Shown here: one piece after another, positions 6,751 through 10,923 of the stretch
How the letters are laid out: every line of letters starts with the position of its first letter
Position numbering within the stretch: position 1 is the stretch's first letter
NCBI GenBank assembly: GCA_947595555.1
Contig: CANQES010000046.1
Span: 1 to 10,923 of the forward strand
Source: an uncultured Clostridia bacterium
GTDB lineage: Bacteria > Bacillota > Clostridia > TANB77 > CAG-508
Length of the DNA stretch: 10,923 nucleotides
Reading direction: 5' to 3'
Notes under the pieces: generated by a model
The model's input: the letters and a program-made list of their open reading frames with translations, nothing else
Databases searched by the model: none
What the model was told of the DNA's origin: nothing
Translations under genes and position numbers: made by a program

Positions 6751-6812
6751 AGGTAGTGAAACGCAAGACCATATTTTTTCATCTTATTTACCAGATAAGG
6801 AAGGAAAAAAGA

Positions 6813-7166
6813 ATGGAAAAAACAAAAATAATGAAAAAAAATTATGAATTTAAAAATGTTTTGTCAAAAGGAAAATATTATTCAGGGCAGTGTATAGAAG
6901 CTTTTATAAAAAAAGGTACCATAAAAGACACTAATTTTTTAGGAATTGCTATTAGCACAAAAATAGCAAAGGCAACACGAAGAAATCAAATAAAAAGGCT
7001 GATAAGAGAGAATTATTATTTTTATGAAAAATCTTTAAAAACAGGTTATCAGATAGTATTTTTATGGAAAAAAAGAGTAGGAACAGAAAAAGTAAATTAT
7101 CAAAATATACACACAGACATGAATATTGTTTTAAAAAAAGCAAACATAATCGAGGAAGAAACATGA
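6813..7166 (+). CDS. rnpA: Ribonuclease P protein component
   Basis: RnpA is the protein cofactor of RNase P. It binds the pre-tRNA leader and assists the catalytic RNA in maturing tRNA 5' ends. The 117-residue protein has the family core ISTKIAKATRRNQIKRLIRE (about 47-66), containing the conserved RRNxxKRxxRE basic motif, preceded by KNYEFKNVLSKGKYYSG. I chose the ATG at 6813 because a purine-rich GGAAGG site lies 8 nt upstream. A GTG at 6756 in frame would add 19 residues with no family likeness, and an ATG at 6831 would shorten it by six. The stop overlaps the yidD start in ATGA, so the two are translationally coupled. Confidence 0.94.
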   Translation: MEKTKIMKKNYEFKNVLSKGKYYSGQCIEAFIKKGTIKDTNFLGIAISTKIAKATRRNQIKRLIRENYYFYEKSLKTGYQIVFLWKKRVGTEKVNYQNIHTDMNIVLKKANIIEEET

Positions 7167-7381
7167 AAAAATTACTTATTTGGCTCATCAACGGATATCA
7201 AAAACATGTATCCTTATGGCTTGAAAGTAAAAATATTCATTGCAAATTTTATCCAACATGCTCAGAATATACAAAGCAAGCTATTCAAAAATATGGAGCA
7301 GGGAAGGGGATAATAAAAGGAATTCAAAGAATTCTAAGATGCAATCCTTTCTCAAAAGGAGGATATGATCCGCTAAAATAG
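7163..7381 (+). CDS. yidD: Membrane protein insertion efficiency factor YidD
   Basis: YidD is a small, amphipathic, membrane-associated protein thought to help YidC-dependent insertion. The 72-residue protein has the family pattern CKFYPTCSEYTKQAI (about 28-42) with its conserved cysteines, and RCNPFSKGGYDP near the C-terminus with a third cysteine. Its start overlaps the rnpA stop by four bases, with GAGGAAG upstream. The open frame continues upstream to 7064 inside rnpA, but that extension has no family likeness. It lies directly before yidC, its functional partner. Confidence 0.95.
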   Translation: MKKLLIWLINGYQKHVSLWLESKNIHCKFYPTCSEYTKQAIQKYGAGKGIIKGIQRILRCNPFSKGGYDPLK

Positions 7382-7398
7382 AGTTGGGAGGAACAAAA

Positions 7399-8304
7399 AT
7401 GTTTCAATTTTTTGCAAGCATATTTGGTTATTTGTTAGCAATTCTATATAATATAGTCAACAATTATGGATTTGCTATTATTTTATTTACAGTTATCATA
7501 AAATTATTATTGTTACCTTTATCCATAAAACAGCAAAGGACGATGCAAAAAACTACAAAATTACAGGAAAAATTAAAAGTAATCCAGTTTAAATACAAAA
7601 ATGACCCAGAAAAAATGAATCAAGAAATGATGAACTTATACAAAACTGAAAAGATGAATCCATTCAGTGGTTGTTTAACAGGAATTGTTCAAATAATTTT
7701 AATACTATCAATTTTTTACTTAGTAAGAAGTCCTATTACATATATGGAAAAAATTTCAACGGACGATATAAACAAATACATAACACAATTGCAAGAAGAT
7801 GGAAAAGAAGTAAGCAGAGTATATCCAGAAATTGACTTAATTAGAGAATACAATTGGCTAAAAGAAAAAAATCCAGAAGATGCAGATATAGAAAAACTAA
7901 ATATCCAAATGAACTTTTTAGGATTAGATTTAAGTAAAATACCACAACAAAATATGACAGATTATACAGTATATATTATACCAATACTTTATATCATATC
8001 TTCTTTTATATCAATAAAAATGACAACAGCAATGCAACAAAAGCAACTGCAAAAAAATCAAAAGAGATTGATAGACGGGGAGAGTAAGGAGACAGAAGAA
8101 CCAAAAGAAGACAATGAAATGGATGCAATTATGCAAACAAATAAAATGATGTCATGGATGATGCCAATTATGTCAATATCTATAGCTTTTGTAGCACCTT
8201 TAGGATTAGCACTGTATTGGTTAATAAGTAATATTTTAATGATTTTAGAAAGATTAATTATAGAAAAATGCCTTAAAAAAGAAGAAGCTAGTGAGGAGGA
8301 ATAA
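7399..8304 (+). CDS. yidC: Membrane protein insertase YidC (Oxa1/SpoIIIJ family)
   Basis: YidC inserts and folds inner-membrane proteins, alone or with SecYEG. The 301-residue protein has the short Gram-positive form without the large periplasmic domain of E. coli. After an amphipathic N-terminal helix (about 3-20), membrane segments lie at about 23-42, 94-110, 188-206 and 253-287, where the last probably holds two helices. A cytoplasmic helical hairpin covers about 45-88. The groove residue that is usually Arg in TM1 is Lys35 (FTVIIKLLLLPL). No lipobox cysteine or cleavable lipoprotein signal is seen, unlike Bacillus SpoIIIJ. A Glu/Lys-rich loop at 228-243 precedes the last segment. The start is the ATG at 7399, with GGGAGG at 7386-7391; a TTG at 7384 would overlap this site. 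Confidence 0.95.
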   Translation: MFQFFASIFGYLLAILYNIVNNYGFAIILFTVIIKLLLLPLSIKQQRTMQKTTKLQEKLKVIQFKYKNDPEKMNQEMMNLYKTEKMNPFSGCLTGIVQIILILSIFYLVRSPITYMEKISTDDINKYITQLQEDGKEVSRVYPEIDLIREYNWLKEKNPEDADIEKLNIQMNFLGLDLSKIPQQNMTDYTVYIIPILYIISSFISIKMTTAMQQKQLQKNQKRLIDGESKETEEPKEDNEMDAIMQTNKMMSWMMPIMSISIAFVAPLGLALYWLISNILMILERLIIEKCLKKEEASEEE

Positions 8305-8307
8305 TCA

Positions 8308-9012
8308 ATGGAAAAAACCATTATATCCGAGGGAAAAACTACTAATGAAGCCATTGAAAATGGATTAAAAAAATTAAATGTTTCTAAAGATAGAGTTGAA
8401 ATTAAAGTATTAGAAAATGAAGATAAAAGAAGTTTTTTCAGTATCTTAACACCAAGAGTTGTTAAAGTAGAAATGACATTAAAAGAAAATAAAAATGAGA
8501 AGAAAATCAAACAAGAAGAAGTAAAGCCAAAAAAAGAAATACAACTAACAATCGAGGAACAAGAAAAAGCAAAAGAAAATATAGAATTATTTTTAAAAGA
8601 TTTTGTATCAAAGCTAGCTGAAGGAACAACTTATACAGTAGAAAGCACAACGAGTTATATAAATGTTACCATAAATCATAATGAGTTAGGATATCTAATT
8701 GGTTACAGAGGAGAAACTCTATATGCATTACAAAATGTAATGTCTGCTATAGCTGGAAAAGGAATTGAAAACAAAGTAAGAGTTATTTTAGATATAGAGG
8801 GATATAAAGCAAAGCGAGAAAAAACACTAGAAGAATTAGCTGAAAAAGTTGCTAAAACAGTAATAAAAACGCACAAACCAGTGAAATTAGAACCAATGCA
8901 AGCATATGAAAGAAAAATTATTCATAGCAAATTACAACAAAATGCAAAAGTAGAGACGACAAGCATAGGTGAGGAACCATATAGAAGAGTAGTAATATCA
9001 TTAAAAAAATAA
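8308..9012 (+). CDS. jag: RNA-binding protein Jag/KhpB (Jag_N, KH, R3H domains)
   Basis: Jag (KhpB/EloR family) is an RNA-binding protein genetically linked to YidC. In other Gram-positive bacteria it affects cell elongation and sporulation. The 234-residue protein has three parts: a Jag_N domain (about 3-58), a charged Lys/Glu linker (about 59-95), then KH with NELGYLIGYRGETL at 125-138 (GxxG loop GYRG 132-135), and R3H with AYERKIIH (Arg202 and His206) followed by GEEPYRRVVIS. The Jag_N end (RSFFSILTPRVVKVEM) departs from the usual Gly-rich FLG turn. It starts 3 nt after yidC, and its ribosome site GAGGAGGA lies in the last yidC codons. Confidence 0.94.
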   Translation: MEKTIISEGKTTNEAIENGLKKLNVSKDRVEIKVLENEDKRSFFSILTPRVVKVEMTLKENKNEKKIKQEEVKPKKEIQLTIEEQEKAKENIELFLKDFVSKLAEGTTYTVESTTSYINVTINHNELGYLIGYRGETLYALQNVMSAIAGKGIENKVRVILDIEGYKAKREKTLEELAEKVAKTVIKTHKPVKLEPMQAYERKIIHSKLQQNAKVETTSIGEEPYRRVVISLKK

Positions 9013-9028
9013 AAAGATAAAATCGGAT

Positions 9029-9085
9029 GTCAAAGGTCAGATTTTACAAATTATTTTGTAAATTCTATCTTTGACTTTTTTATTT
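9029..9085 (+). terminator. Intrinsic terminator after jag
   Basis: GTCAAAG (9029-9035) pairs with CTTTGAC (9069-9075). The stem continues inward through AGA/TCT and a TTTACAAA/TTTTGTAAA-type section, giving a long imperfect hairpin followed by TTTTTTATTT. It lies 16 nt after jag and 18 nt before the mnmE ATG at 9104. It should end the rpmH-jag operon or attenuate readthrough into mnmE; I see no clear separate mnmE promoter between the hairpin and the gene. Confidence 0.8.
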
Positions 9086-9103
9086 GTAAAGGGGGGAAAA
9101 GTA

Positions 9104-9163
9104 ATGAGTACAATCGTGTCAATATCTACGGCTCCACGGAATAGGCGGAATAGGTATTATTAG
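9104..9163 (+). pseudogene. mnmE: Disconnected N-terminus of mnmE (frameshift)
   Basis: The ATG at 9104, behind a GGGGGG ribosome site (9091-9096), starts MSTIVSISTAP, the canonical MnmE N-terminus. It then runs into another frame and stops at TAG (9161-9163) after 19 codons. Dropping one base near C9137 restores TAPGIGGIGIIRMSGENS and joins it to the long frame at 9165, giving a full 456-residue MnmE. This is either a real single-base insertion or a sequencing or assembly error. Confidence 0.85.
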
Positions 9164-9164
9164 A

Positions 9165-10475
9165 ATGAGTGGAGAAAACAGTTTTGACATATTAAACCGC
9201 ATTTTTATAGCAAAAAAACAGCAAAAAATTGAGGACATTAAAGGATATACAATGAAATACGGCAATATTGTTGAAAATGGTCAAATAATTGATGAAGTAT
9301 TAGTTTCTTATTTCAAAGCACCAAAGAGTTATACAACGGAAAATATGTGTGAAATCAATTCACATGGGGGAAATATCATTGTAAAAAAAATCTTAGAAAT
9401 CTGCCTAAAAAATGGTGCTGAATTAGCTGAACCAGGGGAATTTACCAAAAGAGCATTTTTAAATGGGAGAATTGACTTGCTACAAGCAGAATCTGTTATT
9501 GATGTAATTAATGCTAAATCAGAAAGAGAAGCAAAAACAGGAATAAAGCAGTTAGAAGGAATGTTATCGAAAAAAATAGCAGACATAAAACAAGACATCT
9601 TAGATGTGATGGTCAATATAGAAGTTGCTATAGATTATCCAGAATATGATGTAGAAGAGGTTACAAATCAACAGATAGTGGAAATGCTAGATAAGGTAGA
9701 ACCTAAATTACAAGCATTAGAGAAGAGTTTTGACAATGGAAAGATAATTAAAGAAGGGATAAAAACAGCAATTATAGGAAAACCAAATGTGGGTAAGTCA
9801 TCACTTTTAAATGCTATTTTAAAAGAGGATAGAGCAATTGTTACGGAATATGAAGGAACAACAAGGGATACAATAGAAGAATTTGTAACAATTGGAGGAA
9901 TTCCGTTAAAATTGATAGATACGGCAGGGATTAGAGAAGCAAAAGACGAAGTCGAAAAGATAGGAATAGTAAAATCTAGGGAAATGGCAAAAGAAGCTGA
10001 TTTAATTATTGCTATTTTTGATAGTACGAAAGAATTAACAGCTGAAGATATTGACATTCTAGAATTAATAAAAAACAAAAAATCAATTATTATATTAAAT
10101 AAGATTGACTTACCAACTGTTTTAGATGAGAATAATAGCTTATTGAAAAAATATAGTAGCAATATAATAAAAATGTCAGCATTAAATCAGGAAGGAATAG
10201 AGCAGATAGAAGAAAACATTATAAAACTATTTAATTTTAATGACATCAATTTTGATAATGAAACAGTAATAACAAATGTAAGGCACAAAAATTTAATAAC
10301 AAAAGCAATTGAAAATATAAAAAAGACAAGAGAAATCATAGAAAATCAAATGCCAGTTGATATGATAGCAATTTTTATAAAAAATATTTTAGAAAATTTA
10401 GGCAATATTACTGGAGATATTGTAGAAGAAAATATTATCAATGAAATTTTTTCTAAATTCTGTTTAGGAAAATAA
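9165..10475 (+). CDS. mnmE: tRNA modification GTPase MnmE (main frame, lacks N-terminal 20 residues)
   Basis: MnmE (TrmE) is a GTPase that, with MnmG, adds a (carboxymethyl)aminomethyl group to U34 of certain tRNAs. This 436-codon frame holds nearly the whole protein: the rest of the formyl-tetrahydrofolate-binding N-domain (INSHGGNIIVKKIL, AEPGEFTKRAFLNGR), the helical domain, and the inserted G domain with G1 GKPNVGKS at 205-212, G2 in EGTTRDT, G3 DTAG at 252-255 and G4 NKID at 312-315. The catalytic C-terminal CLGK ends the protein. The first 20 residues are cut off by a frameshift at about 9137. The ATG at 9165 lies one base after the upstream stop, so reinitiation could make a shortened protein, but the lost segment is a core strand and Gly-rich turn of the folate-binding domain. 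Confidence 0.93.
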   Translation: MSGENSFDILNRIFIAKKQQKIEDIKGYTMKYGNIVENGQIIDEVLVSYFKAPKSYTTENMCEINSHGGNIIVKKILEICLKNGAELAEPGEFTKRAFLNGRIDLLQAESVIDVINAKSEREAKTGIKQLEGMLSKKIADIKQDILDVMVNIEVAIDYPEYDVEEVTNQQIVEMLDKVEPKLQALEKSFDNGKIIKEGIKTAIIGKPNVGKSSLLNAILKEDRAIVTEYEGTTRDTIEEFVTIGGIPLKLIDTAGIREAKDEVEKIGIVKSREMAKEADLIIAIFDSTKELTAEDIDILELIKNKKSIIILNKIDLPTVLDENNSLLKKYSSNIIKMSALNQEGIEQIEENIIKLFNFNDINFDNETVITNVRHKNLITKAIENIKKTREIIENQMPVDMIAIFIKNILENLGNITGDIVEENIINEIFSKFCLGK

Positions 10476-10480
10476 ATTTA

Positions 10481-10529
10481 GACGCACGAAAATAAAAAAT
10501 AAGACGTTTTAAAGTAAAAAACATATAAT
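10481..10529 (+). promoter_or_regulatory. Promoter candidate before mnmG, element copy 2
   Basis: GACGCACGA (10481-10489), an 11-nt spacer, AAGACG (10501-10506), a 17-nt spacer and TATAAT (10524-10529) followed by TTTCAT. Apart from the free 17-nt spacer it differs from the recF copy at only two bases. It begins 5 nt after the mnmE stop. The predicted start near 10536 would give mnmG a leader of about 320 nt, or make a separate small RNA. Confidence 0.65.
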
Positions 10530-10806
10530 TTCATATATCAAGAACAAAAAAACAAATAAAGCGATTCTCATAGCAAATAAAAAGCGAATAAAAAAGATAA
10601 AAAAATGATATTTTTATAAAAGGCGAACAAGTAGTTGCAAATTACATAAAAAACAAATTTGCAGTAAAAATTTACTAAAACCTATTTTACAACCGAACAA
10701 AATCGATTAAACTCTTGATATAAGCAGGCATCACGAGTGATATACATAAAACAGATAAAAACAGATAGGTTAAAGGATACTAATATTGAAAAAAAACAGT
10801 GATTTT

Positions 10807-10822
10807 TGTTTCACGAGGAAGA
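10807..10822 (+). promoter_or_regulatory. Degenerate parS-like site
   Basis: The sequence matches the parS consensus TGTTTCACGTGAAACA at 13 of 16 positions. The left half and centre TGTTTCACG are exact; the right half is imperfect. ParB/Spo0J sites cluster near oriC in Bacillota, often close to the mnmG-rsmG-parAB genes. The imperfect half makes binding uncertain. Confidence 0.35.
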
Positions 10823-10856
10823 GACATTTTTTGCAAAAAAATAAAAGGAGGAATAA

Positions 10857-10923
10857 ATGAGTTATTTAGCGGGAGAATATGATGTAGCAGTAGTTGGAGC
10901 AGGACATGCAGGATGTGAAGCAG
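10857..10923 (+). CDS. mnmG: tRNA modification enzyme MnmG (GidA), N-terminal fragment
   Basis: MnmG is the FAD- and NADH-dependent partner of MnmE in tRNA U34 modification. Only the first 22 codons are in the window: MSYLAGEYDVAVVGAGHAGC and two further residues. The beta strand and Gly-rich turn VVGAGHAG form the FAD-binding Rossmann GxGxxG motif, in the spacing typical of MnmG. AAAGGAGG lies upstream of the ATG. The gene is cut by the window edge, not by mutation. The upstream gap to mnmE is much longer than usual. Confidence 0.93.
   Translation, partial: MSYLAGEYDVAVVGAGHAGCEA

Larger units (their letters stand above)
10476..10856. other. mnmE-mnmG intergenic region with long leader
   Basis: This 381-bp gap, A-rich on the plus strand, has no convincing reading frame. 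It holds the duplicated promoter element, an inverted repeat GCAAATT/AATTTGC (near 10637-10672), ACCTAT (10680-10685) complementary to ATAGGT (10765-10770), a near-palindrome ATCACGAGTGAT (10730-10741), two close copies of ACAGATA (near 10751 and 10761), and a parS-like sequence. I do not recognise a known riboswitch or small RNA. A structured leader or small RNA is possible but unproven. Confidence 0.6.

Noticed and set aside
6783..6799. Small hairpin CTTAT/ATAAG before rnpA as a translational control stem
   Set aside because: It has only five mostly A-T pairs, is too weak, and barely covers the ribosome site.
6756..6812. GTG-started N-terminal extension of rnpA
   Set aside because: There is no good ribosome site and no resemblance to RnpA; the ATG at 6813 has a purine-rich site at suitable spacing.
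7064..7162. Upstream extension of yidD within rnpA
   Set aside because: The extension lies entirely inside rnpA coding sequence, and the ATGA overlap start gives a normal-length YidD.
8058..8510. 150-codon minus-strand open frame across the yidC-jag junction
   Set aside because: It is antisense to two clear genes, with low-complexity composition and no family likeness.
9668..10162. 164-codon open frame on the minus strand inside mnmE
   Set aside because: It is antisense to well-conserved MnmE GTPase motifs, has no ribosome site, and its Ser/Ile/Phe-rich composition is typical of a shadow frame in AT-rich DNA.
10534..10722. 9-bp complementarity between 10534-10542 and 10714-10722
   Set aside because: All-AT-type matches of this length are expected by chance in a gap of this size and composition.
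10715..10746. Second promoter before mnmG: TTGATA with TATACA
   Set aside because: The spacer is 20 nt, too long, and the 18-nt alternative GATATA is a poor -10.
10476..10856. RNase P RNA, tmRNA, 6S RNA or a known riboswitch in the mnmE-mnmG gap
   Set aside because: I could not find the conserved core sequences of these RNAs; only weak AT-rich helices are visible.

Overview
This window is a chromosomal replication-origin region from a very AT-rich, low-GC Gram-positive bacterium. It is most likely a member of the Clostridia (Bacillota), probably an uncultured gut-type lineage. The evidence is the gene set and order (gyrB, recF, dnaN and dnaA facing away from rpmH, rnpA, yidD, yidC, jag, mnmE and mnmG), strong AGGAGG-type ribosome sites, and clostridial-looking protein sequences such as the MnmG start MSYLAGEYDVAVVGAGHAG. 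The species cannot be named from the sequence alone.

Left arm (1-6249, all on the minus strand): dnaA is followed by an intergenic region holding the likely DNA-unwinding site, made of DnaA boxes, DnaA-trios and an AT-rich tract. dnaN follows and ends in a clear intrinsic terminator. A 333-bp gap with an inverted DnaA-box pair and a strong promoter candidate comes next, then recF and gyrB, whose junction is tight (the gyrB Shine-Dalgarno overlaps the recF stop). The small genes often found here in Bacillota (yaaA with an S4 domain between dnaN and recF, and yaaB/remB between recF and gyrB) are absent.

Centre (6250-6615): the dnaA-rpmH intergenic region carries three perfect and several near-perfect DnaA boxes, a dnaA promoter candidate and an rpmH promoter. 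Together with the 4558-4878 region it forms a bipartite oriC around dnaA.

Right arm (6616-10923, all on the plus strand): rpmH, rnpA, yidD, yidC and jag form a compact operon joining ribosome assembly, tRNA 5'-end processing and membrane-protein insertion. It ends in a hairpin terminator. mnmE follows, and then, after an unusual 381-bp gap, the start of mnmG. MnmE and MnmG together modify U34 of certain tRNAs.

The main surprises are three. A 49-bp promoter-like element (GACGCACGA, 11-nt spacer, AAGACG, 17-nt spacer, TATAAT) occurs twice with identical spacing, upstream of recF on the minus strand and upstream of mnmG on the plus strand. A single-base frameshift disconnects the first 11 codons of mnmE from the rest of the gene. 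The mnmG leader is long, has no gene in it, and holds a degenerate parS-like site. I found no mobile element, CRISPR array, tRNA or rRNA. Apart from the duplicated promoter element, the window is a recognisable core-genome region.
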